From: Pandoraea thiooxydans
GTDB lineage: Bacteria > Pseudomonadota > Gammaproteobacteria > Burkholderiales > Burkholderiaceae
Direction: 5' to 3'
Length of the DNA: 64,000 nucleotides
NCBI RefSeq assembly: GCF_001931675.1
Contig: NZ_CP014839.1
Coordinates: forward strand, 1,364,001 to 1,428,000
Part shown: one piece after another, positions 52,057 through 60,392 of the stretch
Position numbering within the stretch: position 1 is the first letter of the stretch
Layout of the letters: each line of letters opens with the position of its first letter
Translations under genes and position numbers: made by a program
Notes under the pieces: model-generated
Told to the model about the DNA's origin: nothing
Databases searched by the model: none
What the model saw: the letters and a program-made list of their open reading frames with translations, nothing else

Positions 52057-52836
52057 ATGCGAATAGACATGCCATATCTGGGAATCGGTCTTCACGTCAT
52101 CATCGCGATTTACTTTGCCGTGCATGCGGTGCGCAGCCGCCAGAACATGGCATGGCTGTTCATCCTGTTTTTCTTCCCGGGGCTGGGCAGCCTGGTCTAT
52201 TTCTTCGCGATCTATCTGCCGAGCCTGCGGCAGTCACGCGGCGCCCGTGTGGCGACGCGGGCCATCAGCCAGTTCGTCGACCCCAATCGCGCGGTGCGCG
52301 AGGCGCGCACTGACTTCGATCGTGCGCCGACGGTCGAGCACCGCATGCGTCTGGCCGCCGCGCTGCTGGCCGCCGGCAACGCCGATGAGGCGCTCGAGCA
52401 TTATCAGGCCGCGGCCAAAGGCCCTTTCGCCACCGATCCCACGTTGCTGTTGGGCCTGGCCCAGGCGCAGTTTGCCGCGAACGACGTCGCGGCGGCCCGC
52501 GCAACCCTGTCCGACCTGTTTGCGGCCAACCCGCAAGCGCGCCGCCAACCCGAACCGGCGTTACTCTACGCCCGCACGTTGGCTGCGCTCGATGCGGCCG
52601 AGGCGCGCGATGCCTTCGAGCAGGCGCTCGCCTGTGCCAGCGATGCCGCACCCCGCTGCCTGTTTGCCGACTGGCTGGCCCGTCAGCCCGACGAGGCGGA
52701 TCGTCGGCGCGCGCAAGCGCTGTACGCCGAAATCGTTCACGATGCCAAACACTGGCCGCGCCATGCCAGGGAGCACAACCTGCAGTGGCTGCAGCGCGCC
52801 CAGGCCGCGCTGGCCTCGACCCGTTCGCCCCAATGA
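52057..52836 (+). CDS. Membrane protein with phospholipase-D-nuclease-type N-terminus and TPR-like domain
   Basis: A 259-residue protein. Two hydrophobic segments at the N-terminus (YLGIGLHVIIAIYFAVHAVRSRQNMAWLFILFFFPGLGSLVYFFAIYL) match the cardiolipin-synthase-type PLDc_N motif. The C-terminal part (about 90-250) is helical and TPR-like (LAAALLAAGNADEALEHYQAAAKGP, LGLAQAQFAANDVAAARATL). It may be a membrane scaffold; the enzyme domain of cardiolipin synthase is absent. An alternative start is ATG at 52069. Its stop overlaps the next start (ATGA). Confidence 0.8.
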   Translation: MRIDMPYLGIGLHVIIAIYFAVHAVRSRQNMAWLFILFFFPGLGSLVYFFAIYLPSLRQSRGARVATRAISQFVDPNRAVREARTDFDRAPTVEHRMRLAAALLAAGNADEALEHYQAAAKGPFATDPTLLLGLAQAQFAANDVAAARATLSDLFAANPQARRQPEPALLYARTLAALDAAEARDAFEQALACASDAAPRCLFADWLARQPDEADRRRAQALYAEIVHDAKHWPRHAREHNLQWLQRAQAALASTRSPQ

Positions 52837-53258
52837 ATCCGGCTGAAAACATCGATCGATTGATCGACGAGCTCGCCGACTGGCGAGGCGATACACTCGC
52901 CGCGGTGCGCCGGTGCATTCGGCAGGCCGACCCGGCAATCGTCGAGCAGTGGAAGTGGATGGGCAGCCCCACATGGTATTGCGAGGGCATCATCGCGGTC
53001 GGCAATGCCCACAAAGAAAAGGTCAAGCTGACTTTTTCCCATGGCGCGAGCCTGCCGGACCCGGATCACCTTTTCAACGCGGGTCTGGGTGGAAAAGTAT
53101 GGCGCGCGATCGATTTTTTCGAAGGCGACAAGGTGAACACTCGGGCGCTCAAGGCGCTCGTTGCAGCCGCGGTCGATTTCAATCGAAGCAAGGCCAGGAT
53201 GAAAACGCGGGCTTCGTCGAGAGCGCGAGCCAAGGCCGTCGGCGACACGCAAGAGTAA
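52833..53258 (+). CDS. DUF1801 (YdhG-like) protein
   Basis: A 141-residue DUF1801 protein (INRLIDELADWRGDTLAAVRRCIRQADPAIVEQWKWMGSPTWYCEGIIAVGNAHKEKVKLTFSHGASLPDPDHLFNAGL, first residues approximate). The family resembles frataxin-like folds and has no firmly known function. The basic tail (SRARAKAVGDTQE) is low-complexity. The ATG at 52833 overlaps the previous stop, so the pair is co-translated. Confidence 0.82.
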   Translation: MNPAENIDRLIDELADWRGDTLAAVRRCIRQADPAIVEQWKWMGSPTWYCEGIIAVGNAHKEKVKLTFSHGASLPDPDHLFNAGLGGKVWRAIDFFEGDKVNTRALKALVAAAVDFNRSKARMKTRASSRARAKAVGDTQE

Positions 53259-53314
53259 AGGGCGCGCCGCCGCGGGTCGGTATAATCAGTGACCCCATTC
53301 GAGACCGGCCATCG

Positions 53315-54070
53315 ATGTCGAGCATTGCCAAACTGTTGTCCATACTCGAGTTGTTTTCAGAGGCACGCCCATTTTTGTCGGCCGAGCAAGTGGCGGCCGA
53401 ATTGGACTGCTCGATTCCGAGCGCCTATCGCTACCTGCGCGAACTGGTCGAGTCGGGGATTCTGGTGAGGTTTGCCGGCGGCGAGTACGGCCTGGGCCCG
53501 CGCATCATCAGGCTCGACTACCATTTGCGCGTGTCCGATCCGCTGCTCAGGGCGGGGCAACCCATCATGAAGGAGCTGGCCGAGCACTCGGGCTTCGACG
53601 TGGTGATGTCGCGCTGGTACGGCAATGAGCTGGTCGATACCTACCGCGAGACGCACGACACGACACTCGATTTGCGCTACGGCCGCGGGCGGCCGCGCCC
53701 GCTGTTTCTGGGTGCCGCGCCCAAGGCGATTCTCTCGACCTTTCCCAAAGCCAAGCTCGCGGCGCTGTTCGAGCAGCATGCCGAGGAAATAGCCGCCAGC
53801 GGCCTGGGCGCCTCGCTCGAGGCATTCCGTGCGAACCTGCTGAAAATCCGCCGTGCGGGCTTCTATCTGTCCAACGGCGAACTGGAAGAGGGCGTCTCGG
53901 CCATTGCCTCGCCGCTGTTCACCGACGACTCCGGAGAGGCAGTGGGGTCAATGGCGCTGGTGGTCCCCAGCCGTCGTCTCGAGATCCTCAACCTCGACCG
54001 CCTGGTGGAGGCACTCAAGGACGCGGCGGCGCGCACTTCCGCACGGGCACGGGCGCTGATCGAAGCGTAG
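53315..54070 (+). CDS. IclR-family regulator
   Basis: A 251-residue IclR protein. The winged helix (SSIAKLLSILELFSEARPFLSAEQVAAELDCSIPSAYRYLRELVESGILVRFAGGEYGLGPRIIRL) is followed by the GAF-like effector domain (SDPLLRAGQPIMKELAEHSGFDVVMSR ... GVSAIASPLFTDDSGEAVGSMALVVPSRRL). Typical regulators of aromatic or acid catabolism. It lies next to, and convergent with, the VOC dioxygenase gene and beside the FAH-MhpA operon, so it probably controls both. The start is ATG at 53315. Confidence 0.9.
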   Translation: MSSIAKLLSILELFSEARPFLSAEQVAAELDCSIPSAYRYLRELVESGILVRFAGGEYGLGPRIIRLDYHLRVSDPLLRAGQPIMKELAEHSGFDVVMSRWYGNELVDTYRETHDTTLDLRYGRGRPRPLFLGAAPKAILSTFPKAKLAALFEQHAEEIAASGLGASLEAFRANLLKIRRAGFYLSNGELEEGVSAIASPLFTDDSGEAVGSMALVVPSRRLEILNLDRLVEALKDAAARTSARARALIEA

Positions 54071-54083
54071 CATCCCGCCCGCG

Positions 54084-54647
54084 TCACTCGATCCCCATGC
54101 GCCTGGCCATTTCCGCTTCCCACTGCGCGCGCGGGCGAAACCCCGGAAGGCCGCTTGCGTGCCGCTCGACTTCGACCATCAACGCGTCGTCGGGCAATGC
54201 GAAATCGACGGGCACTCTCATCGGCTGGTCGACGTACCAGGGGGTGTCGATAAAAATCTCCAGGCGATTGCCTTCCGGGTCCCGCGCGTAGACCGAGACC
54301 GCGTTGCCGTGCGTGACCGGGCGAATCTCTCCCATGCCTTCGTCGACGAAGCGTCGATGAAAGCGCCGCAATGTCGCCAGACTGTCCGCCTCGAGCGAAA
54401 TCTGATTGATCGGATTGAAAGGTAGCGTGGCAGGCCGCCCGCTTGCCAGCACGATCTGATGATGCACGAGCGGGTCCCGGCTCAAAAACACCAGCTGCAC
54501 TTCGCCTTGAGCGGTCGCGAGCCTGCCGCGATCGGTCACGGTGAACTCCAGCACGCGCGCATAAAAGTCTTCCTGCCGGGCCATGTCATTGACATAGAAG
54601 CCCATGTGACTGAGCGAAAGGCCGGGACGTTTGCTCGACGGTGTCAT
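54084..54647 (-). CDS. VOC-family (extradiol-dioxygenase-like) protein
   Basis: A 187-residue VOC protein with two modules: LSLSHMGFYVNDMARQEDFYARVLEFTVTDRG opens the first, and INQISLEADSLATLRRFHRRFVDEG ... VSVYARDPEGNRLEIFIDTPWYV the second. The metal triad of a type I extradiol dioxygenase can be read as H in SHMGF, H in VHHQI or a later site, and E in LEIFIDTP, so ring cleavage of a catechol is plausible. AAGGAG precedes the ATG at 54647. It is divergent from the FAH-MhpA-MFS operon and probably acts in the same pathway. Confidence 0.8.
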   Translation of the reverse strand: MTPSSKRPGLSLSHMGFYVNDMARQEDFYARVLEFTVTDRGRLATAQGEVQLVFLSRDPLVHHQIVLASGRPATLPFNPINQISLEADSLATLRRFHRRFVDEGMGEIRPVTHGNAVSVYARDPEGNRLEIFIDTPWYVDQPMRVPVDFALPDDALMVEVERHASGLPGFRPRAQWEAEMARRMGIE

Positions 54648-54711
54648 GTCGTCTCCTTGGATAATGATAAACCCTGAATTGAAAATCGTTGTAAATCGAA
54701 TTTTTATTAGT

Positions 54712-54771
54712 GTATTATCAAAATACGATAAACGCACGACAAAAATTGCGAATATTCGACGTGATTAATCA
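54712..54771. promoter_or_regulatory. Divergent control region with two palindromes
   Basis: Between the VOC and FAH genes an AT-rich 145-bp region contains GTATT-ATCAA-AATAC (54712-54726) and the perfect decamer TGATTAATCA (54762-54771). Both are candidate sites for the nearby IclR regulator, which would control the two divergent transcripts together. Confidence 0.5.
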
Positions 54772-54792
54772 GCCTTTTGTCAATGGAGCATC

Positions 54793-55644
54793 ATGAGACT
54801 CATCAGCTTTTCCACGCCTGCCGGCCAGTCCTTCGGCGTCGTCCGGGATCAGGCCGTCTTCGATCTTTCGAAGCGGCTCGACGGCCGTTTTGCCGACCTG
54901 AAATCGTTGATCGCGGCCGATGCGCTTGCGCAGGCCCGGCAAGCGTGTGGCACGGGCGACGGGGATTTCGCGCTGGATACGGTGACGCTCGAGCCGGTGA
55001 TTCCCAACCCGCAACAGATTTTCTGCGTGGGCCTGAACTACGCCGAGCACGTCAAGGAAACGAACCGCGAGACCACCGAGAACCCGGTGATCTTCATGCG
55101 TGTGCCGGCTTCGCAGGTGGGTGCCGGCAGCCCGATGCTGCGCCCGCCCGAGTCGGTCCAGTTCGACTACGAAGGCGAGATCGCCGTGATCATCGGGCGG
55201 GGCGGGCGGCGCATCGCCGAGGCCGATGCCTGGGGCCACGTCGCCGGCTACAGCTGCTACAACGACGGCTCGGTGCGGGACTGGCAACGCCACACCGGCC
55301 AATGGGGGCCCGGCAAGAACTTTTATCGCACCGGCGCTTTCGGTCCGTGGATGGTCACCAGCGACGAGATCGAACCCAACGCCGTGATGACGCTCGTCAC
55401 GCGCCTGAACGGGCTGGAGGTTCAGCGCGCGACGACCGAGATGCTGATTCACGGCATCGCCCGGCAGATCGCCTATCTCTCGACCTTTACGCCGCTGTTC
55501 CCCGGCGACGTGATTGTTACCGGCACGCCAGGCGGGGTCGGGGCCAAACGCAATCCGCCGCTTTTCATGAAGGCGGGGGATGTCGTCGAGGTCGAAATCG
55601 ATCGCGTGGGCATTCTTTCCAATCCGATTGCCGACGAAGTCTGA
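54793..55644 (+). CDS. Fumarylacetoacetate hydrolase-family protein
   Basis: A 283-residue FAH-family enzyme (PQQIFCVGLNYAEHVKETNRE ... VQFDYEGEIAVIIGRGGRRIAEADAWGHVAGYSCYNDGSVRDWQ). The metal-binding Glu-Glu-Asp set is visible as E in DYEGE and D in YNDGS. FAH relatives hydrolyse the ring-cleavage 2,4-dioxo acid or act as decarboxylase/isomerases in aromatic degradation. It leads the plus-strand operon with the monooxygenase and MFS carrier. Confidence 0.9.
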   Translation: MRLISFSTPAGQSFGVVRDQAVFDLSKRLDGRFADLKSLIAADALAQARQACGTGDGDFALDTVTLEPVIPNPQQIFCVGLNYAEHVKETNRETTENPVIFMRVPASQVGAGSPMLRPPESVQFDYEGEIAVIIGRGGRRIAEADAWGHVAGYSCYNDGSVRDWQRHTGQWGPGKNFYRTGAFGPWMVTSDEIEPNAVMTLVTRLNGLEVQRATTEMLIHGIARQIAYLSTFTPLFPGDVIVTGTPGGVGAKRNPPLFMKAGDVVEVEIDRVGILSNPIADEV

Positions 55645-55704
55645 ATCGAATCATTCGGGGTGCGATATGCAGTGTCTGGCCCCGTTTCAATGAGGTATAT
55701 CAAG

Positions 55705-57228
55705 ATGGCACATCCCACAGATTTCACCGGCTCATGCGAGTACGACGTGGCGGTGGTAGGCTTGGGCCCGACCGGCGCCACGCTGGCCAACCTGCTGGCC
55801 CTGAAAGGCATGAAGGTGCTCGTGCTGGAAAAGGATGCGGACATTTTCGCCTTGCCGCGCGCCGTGCATTTCGATGCCGAGTGCATGCGTGTTTTCCAGA
55901 CGCTGGGCTTGTCCGAAGCATTGTTGCCCAATCTGTTCGTCGGCCCCGGCATGAAGTTCATCGACGCCGACGGGCGGCTGCTGATCGATTGGCAGCGCCC
56001 GACCCAGATCGGGCCGCTTGGCTGGTGCGCCAGCTACAAATTCCATCAACCGGACCTCGAGCGGATGCTGCGTGCGCGACTCGCGCAGCAGCCGAACGTC
56101 ACGATTGGCCTGCGCCATGAGGCTTTTTCGATCGAGCCGATGGCCGCCGGCGTTGCGATTCGCTTCGAGGATACCCGCTGCGCAAAGCTTGGCCGCGCGA
56201 CGGCGCGTTATGTGGTCGGATGCGACGGCGCGCGTTCGATCGTCAGGCGTTTCATGGGTACCGAGCTCGACGATCTGCGCTCGCACGAGCGCTGGGTCGT
56301 CGTCGACGTGCTGCTCGATGCGCCGCGCCCTGACCTGGGCGATTTTTCGATTCAGTATTGCGATCCGCGTCGTCCCGCCACCTACACACGGGGCCCGGGC
56401 AATCGGCGACGCTGGGAGCTGATGGTGATGCCGACCGACGACACGGCCCGACTCCAGTCGCCCGAGTGGCTATGGGCCAACCTGTCGCGCTGGATCACGC
56501 CCGAGGACGCGACGATCGAGCGCTCGGCGGTCTACACCTTCCACTCGGTGGTTGCCAAGGGCTGGCGCGCTGGCCGGCTGCTGCTCGCCGGCGACGCGGC
56601 GCATCAGACACCGCCCTTCATGGGACAGGGTATGGCCGCGGGCATTCGCGACGCCAGCAACCTGGCCTGGAAGCTCGGTGCGGTAGTGCGCGGCGAGGCC
56701 GCGTCAGATCTGCTCGACACCTACGAGTCGGAGCGCTCGCCCCACGTGCGCGAATTCATCGAGACGGCCGTCGCGCTCGGCGGCGTGATTCAGTCCCGCG
56801 CCGTTGGCAAGGATGCGTCGGATGACGATTCGATCCGGGCGATGCGCAATTTCGTCACGCCCGAACCCAGGCTGGGCGACGGCGCGCATCTTGGCCACGC
56901 GCAGCCGCAGGGCGGCCGTGTCGCCCGCCAACCGCGTCTGTCCGACGGCCGTCTGCTCGACGACGCAGTCGGCTACCGGCACGCCATCGTGCTCACGCCG
57001 CAGGCGCTGGCCGAGCGCCCCGACCTGAAGGCGTGGTCGGCCCAGCTCGACGTGGCAGTGATCGCGGACAGCGCACCGGCGGTGCGCGAGTGGCTCGCCC
57101 AGCTGGGTGCCGCGGCCGTACTCGTGAGGCCCGACCGATACGTCTACGGCATCGCCCGTGACGCCGGCACTGAACTCACCGACCTTTTGTGCCAGGCGTT
57201 TCCGCCTCAGGAGGCGGTAAGCGCGTGA
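55705..57228 (+). CDS. MhpA-like FAD-dependent aromatic hydroxylase
   Basis: A 507-residue flavin monooxygenase of the MhpA/phenol-hydroxylase-like class. The FAD motif is VVGLGPTGATLANLLALKGMKVLVLEKD, followed by the DG motif VVGCDGARSIVRRFMG and the GD motif LLLAGDAAHQTPPFMGQGMAAGIRDASNLAWKLG. A C-terminal thioredoxin-like dimerisation domain (IADSAPAVREWLAQLGAAAVLVRPDRYVYG) is present. It hydroxylates an aromatic ring with NAD(P)H and O2, probably ortho to an existing OH. The ATG at 55705 follows GAGG and is preferred over 55690 or GTG 55660. Confidence 0.9.
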   Translation: MAHPTDFTGSCEYDVAVVGLGPTGATLANLLALKGMKVLVLEKDADIFALPRAVHFDAECMRVFQTLGLSEALLPNLFVGPGMKFIDADGRLLIDWQRPTQIGPLGWCASYKFHQPDLERMLRARLAQQPNVTIGLRHEAFSIEPMAAGVAIRFEDTRCAKLGRATARYVVGCDGARSIVRRFMGTELDDLRSHERWVVVDVLLDAPRPDLGDFSIQYCDPRRPATYTRGPGNRRRWELMVMPTDDTARLQSPEWLWANLSRWITPEDATIERSAVYTFHSVVAKGWRAGRLLLAGDAAHQTPPFMGQGMAAGIRDASNLAWKLGAVVRGEAASDLLDTYESERSPHVREFIETAVALGGVIQSRAVGKDASDDDSIRAMRNFVTPEPRLGDGAHLGHAQPQGGRVARQPRLSDGRLLDDAVGYRHAIVLTPQALAERPDLKAWSAQLDVAVIADSAPAVREWLAQLGAAAVLVRPDRYVYGIARDAGTELTDLLCQAFPPQEAVSA

Positions 57229-57307
57229 CCCGCAAGCCTGTATCAACCGCAATTCAATAAGGCTTCTATCCAAGAAGCCAAACAACCCTATCCGGATGGA
57301 GGAAACA

Positions 57308-58627
57308 ATGAAGACGATCGACGACGCAACCGCGTCCGGCCATGCGCCGGCCCCCGGGATTTCCAGAACGCAGTGGCGGATGATCCTGATCGCGAGTCTC
57401 GGCGGCTCGCTCGAGTTTTACGATTTCATCGTGTATGGCTTTTTTGCGCATGCGATTGCCGAACAGTTCTTTCCCAACGCGTCGTCGCTGGTGAGCCTGC
57501 TGTTTTCGTTCTCCGTGCTGGCGATCGGCTATGTGATCCGGCCGCTCGGCGGCATCGTGCTGAGCAGTTGGGGCGACCGTTATGGGCGGCGCCCGGTCTT
57601 TCTGAGCTCCATCATCGTCGTTACCGCGGCGACGGTCTGCCTCGGCCTGCTGCCGAACTACCAGCACTGGGGCATCGCAGCCTCGCTGCTGCTGATCGCG
57701 CTGCGCATGGTGCAGGGCTTCTGTGTGGGCGGGGAAATGCCGGGGGCGATCACCTACGCGGTGGAGGCTGTGCCGCGCAGGGCGGGACTGGCCGCGGGCG
57801 TCATCATCTGCGCGGTCAACCTCGGCGTGCTGCTCGCGACATTGGTCAATCTCGGCATCCAGCTGTTCCTTTCGAGCGCGGATGCCGCGGCGTTCGGCTG
57901 GCGCATCGCCTTCCTGTTCGGCGGGCTTTGCGGGGTCGTGTCCTATGCCATGCGCCGCCATCTCGACGAGTCGCCGGAGTTCGAGCGCATGCGCGGCGCC
58001 GTGGTCAAGCAGCCGTTTCGCGAGACGCTGCGCCATCATGGCCGCCAGGTCGTGATCGGCGTCATGTCGATTGCCGTGATGGCCGGCGTCAACGGCATCC
58101 TTTACGGACACATGCCGGCTTTTCTGGTGGAGCAATTGCACTATTCGCCGCGTATCGCGGCGATCGCGCAAAACGCCTATCTGGTCGTGAGTTCTTTCGG
58201 CCTGCTGTTTGCCGGCTGGCTGGGAGACAAGGTGCCGCGCCGCTATCTGCTGCTCGCCTCGGCGGCGCTGCTGGTGGTGCTCAGCTATCCGTTCTATCTT
58301 GCCTTGAGCGCGCACAGCGTCGACCTCGTGGTGCTGTTCGTCCTGGCGGCGCTGGTGTTTTCGCTGGCCAGCGGCACATGGGCTTCGGTGCTGGCGGATT
58401 ATTTCCCGGTGCAAATCCGCTACAGTGGCATTGCGCTTTCCTACAACGTCGCGGTCGTGGCCTTCAGCGGCTTTGCGCCGCTGCTCGCCACCATGCTGAT
58501 TCGCGAGACGGGTTCGCTCGCTTCGCCGGCGCTTTACGTGATCATGGCCTCCGCCGTCACGCTCATCGCCGGAGCCCTCACGGCCAAGGCACCGGTGCCC
58601 ACGGGCGCGCCATCGCAAGCGCATTGA
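57308..58627 (+). CDS. MFS transporter, metabolite:H+ symporter (MHS) type
   Basis: A 439-residue MFS carrier of the MHS/ShiA-like group. Hallmarks are GGSLEFYDFIVYGFFAHAIAEQFFP in helix 1, SWGDRYGRRPVFL in loop 2-3 and LRMVQGFCVGGEMPGAITYAVEAVPRRAGLAAGVI around helix 4. It probably imports the aromatic acid degraded by the two preceding genes. A GGAGG site at 57298-57302 points to the ATG at 57308, not the one at 57296. Confidence 0.9.
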   Translation: MKTIDDATASGHAPAPGISRTQWRMILIASLGGSLEFYDFIVYGFFAHAIAEQFFPNASSLVSLLFSFSVLAIGYVIRPLGGIVLSSWGDRYGRRPVFLSSIIVVTAATVCLGLLPNYQHWGIAASLLLIALRMVQGFCVGGEMPGAITYAVEAVPRRAGLAAGVIICAVNLGVLLATLVNLGIQLFLSSADAAAFGWRIAFLFGGLCGVVSYAMRRHLDESPEFERMRGAVVKQPFRETLRHHGRQVVIGVMSIAVMAGVNGILYGHMPAFLVEQLHYSPRIAAIAQNAYLVVSSFGLLFAGWLGDKVPRRYLLLASAALLVVLSYPFYLALSAHSVDLVVLFVLAALVFSLASGTWASVLADYFPVQIRYSGIALSYNVAVVAFSGFAPLLATMLIRETGSLASPALYVIMASAVTLIAGALTAKAPVPTGAPSQAH

Positions 58628-58657
58628 TCGCCGCCGTCCGGGGCCGGGCGGAAGACA

Positions 58658-58686
58658 GCCTTGCCGGTGCATTGTGCCGGCAAGGC
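58658..58686 (+). terminator. Hairpin after the MFS gene
   Basis: GCCTTGCCGG (58658-58667) and CCGGCAAGGC (58677-58686) form a perfect 10-bp stem with a 9-nt loop, 30 bp after the stop. There is no T-run behind it, so it is an imperfect terminator or an mRNA-stabilising end. Confidence 0.5.
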
Positions 58687-58850
58687 ACCCGCCTGGTGCC
58701 GCCCACACGCTTGTCGCTCATCCCGGGTACCAGTGTTCGACCCGTCTCAGGCTCGTCCCTGATCGGCCCGTAACGCCGAGCCGACAACGACGGCCGTCAT
58801 TTCAGGCGGATTCCTGCTGGGCCCCGCCGGCCGACGTCTTCACCCCGCCA

Positions 58851-58868
58851 CTAAGTTAAAGCTAAGTT
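58851..58868 (+). promoter_or_regulatory. Direct repeats with 11-bp period, candidate response-regulator site
   Basis: CTAAGTT occurs at 58851-58857 and 58862-58868, period 11 bp, in an AT-rich island of this GC-rich region. OmpR/PhoB-type response regulators bind such repeats. It lies 160 bp before the second outer-membrane factor gene, which has no regulator beside it in this window. Confidence 0.4.
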
Positions 58869-59027
58869 TCGTCCGTTACGCTGCGTCACATCGTTGTGTT
58901 TGCATTTGCCGCCTTATCGACATGCCCGATTCGATGTCGATTGGTCGTGACCCCGAACACTTCGGTAGCCGATTAAATCAACAACTCTGATCCGGCATGG
59001 ACGACATGTCGGGCAAGGCGGCGGAAT

Positions 59028-60389
59028 ATGACGAGATTACTACCCGGCATCGGGTTACTGATAAGCGTACTGGCGATTGGCGGCTGCGCGACCTACCACC
59101 CGCTGCCGCTGGCCACGCGGGCGGATCTTGGGGCCAGCATCACGCAGGTGCTGCACACGGTGCCGGCAGGCGCGGGGCGGCCGGGCGTGAGCATCGACGT
59201 GAGCCGGGCGCTGAGCGTGGACCAGATCGGCGTACTGGCGATCCTCAACGATCCGGCCCTGCGTGCCGAGCACGGCCAGTCCGAGCTGGCGCGCGCCGGG
59301 GTGATCCAAAGCGCGCTGCTGCCCAACCCGTCGGTGGGCCTGGGCTACGCGGCGCTGCTGGGCGGGCCCGGCACCACCGGCGCGCTCAGCGCCTCGCTGA
59401 GCCAGGACATTGCCTCGCTGGTGACTTATCACAACCGCGTGGCCTCGGCGCGCGCGCACGCGGCCCAGGTCAACGCGCAGCTGCTGTGGCAGGAGTGGCA
59501 GGTCGCGCAGAAGGCGCGCCTGCTGGCGCTGGACCTGTACTGGGGCGGGCAGGCGATCGCGGCCAGCCAGGCCCGGCTGGCCGCGCTCACGCAATTGAGC
59601 CGGCGCCTGCAGCAGGCGGTGGACCAGGGCAGCCTGAGCCTGGCCGCGCTGGGCCCCGTGCAGGCCTCGCTGGCCTCGCAGGCGCAGGCGCTGCAGGCGC
59701 TGCATTTGACGCAGATGGACAACTGGCGCGCGCTCGACGCGCTGCTGGGGCTGCGCCCGGCGGTGCGCTTCGATATCGCCCGGCCGCATCCGCCGGTGCT
59801 GCCCGCGCAGCTGGACGCGCTGGCCGCGAGCGTGGCGCAGCGCCGCCCCGACCTGATCGCGCTGCGCCTGGGCTACCGCTCGGCCGACCAGGACGTGCGC
59901 GCGGCCATCCTCGGCCAGTTCCCGGCGTTCGTGCTGGGCGGCTCGTGGAGCTCGGACACCTCGGACGTGCGCTCGGGCGGGCCCACCGTGACCTTCGACC
60001 TGCCGATCTTCAACCGCAACCAGGGCCAGATCGCCCAGGCGCGCGCGAGCCGGCGCGTGCTGCACGCGCAGTATCAAAGCCGGCTCGATGACACGCAGGC
60101 CAGCATCCTGGCGCTGCGCGCGCGCAGCCAGTATCTGGCCGCGCGCCTGGGGCCGGCGCGGGCCGCCGCGGCCACGGCCGGCGCGCAGGCCGAGGCGGCC
60201 CGCGGGGCCTATGCCCAGCACAATCTGGACCAACGCACGCTGGACGATTATGAGAGCACTGCCTTGCAGCAGCGCCTGGCGCTGTTCGATCTGCAGCGCG
60301 GCCTGGGCGAGGCGCGCATCGCACTGACCCTGGAGCTGGGGCTGGGCCTGCCGCCCGCCCGCATCGCTCCGCTCGATTCCAAGAGGTAA
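59028..60389 (+). CDS. Outer-membrane efflux factor of second RND system
   Basis: A 453-residue TolC/OprM-type lipoprotein. The signal peptide MTRLLPGIGLLISVLAIGGC ends in a lipobox, and two OEP repeats follow. It shares landmark motifs with the factor at 25365 (LAILNDPALRA, LLWQEWQ, LGQFPAF, DLPIFNRNQGQIAQA), marking a paralogue. It is the first gene of the operon, with the adaptor starting 3 bp after it. Third codon positions are almost all G or C, more extreme than in most of the window. Confidence 0.9.
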   Translation: MTRLLPGIGLLISVLAIGGCATYHPLPLATRADLGASITQVLHTVPAGAGRPGVSIDVSRALSVDQIGVLAILNDPALRAEHGQSELARAGVIQSALLPNPSVGLGYAALLGGPGTTGALSASLSQDIASLVTYHNRVASARAHAAQVNAQLLWQEWQVAQKARLLALDLYWGGQAIAASQARLAALTQLSRRLQQAVDQGSLSLAALGPVQASLASQAQALQALHLTQMDNWRALDALLGLRPAVRFDIARPHPPVLPAQLDALAASVAQRRPDLIALRLGYRSADQDVRAAILGQFPAFVLGGSWSSDTSDVRSGGPTVTFDLPIFNRNQGQIAQARASRRVLHAQYQSRLDDTQASILALRARSQYLAARLGPARAAAATAGAQAEAARGAYAQHNLDQRTLDDYESTALQQRLALFDLQRGLGEARIALTLELGLGLPPARIAPLDSKR

Positions 60390-60392
60390 GCC

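Larger units (their letters stand above)
58628..59027. other. Intergenic region (400 bp) before the second RND operon
   Basis: No gene supported. It contains the hairpin at 58658-58686 and the 11-bp-period direct repeats at 58851-58868. The remainder holds the promoter of the second RND operon, but no convincing -35/-10 was chosen. Confidence 0.5.
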
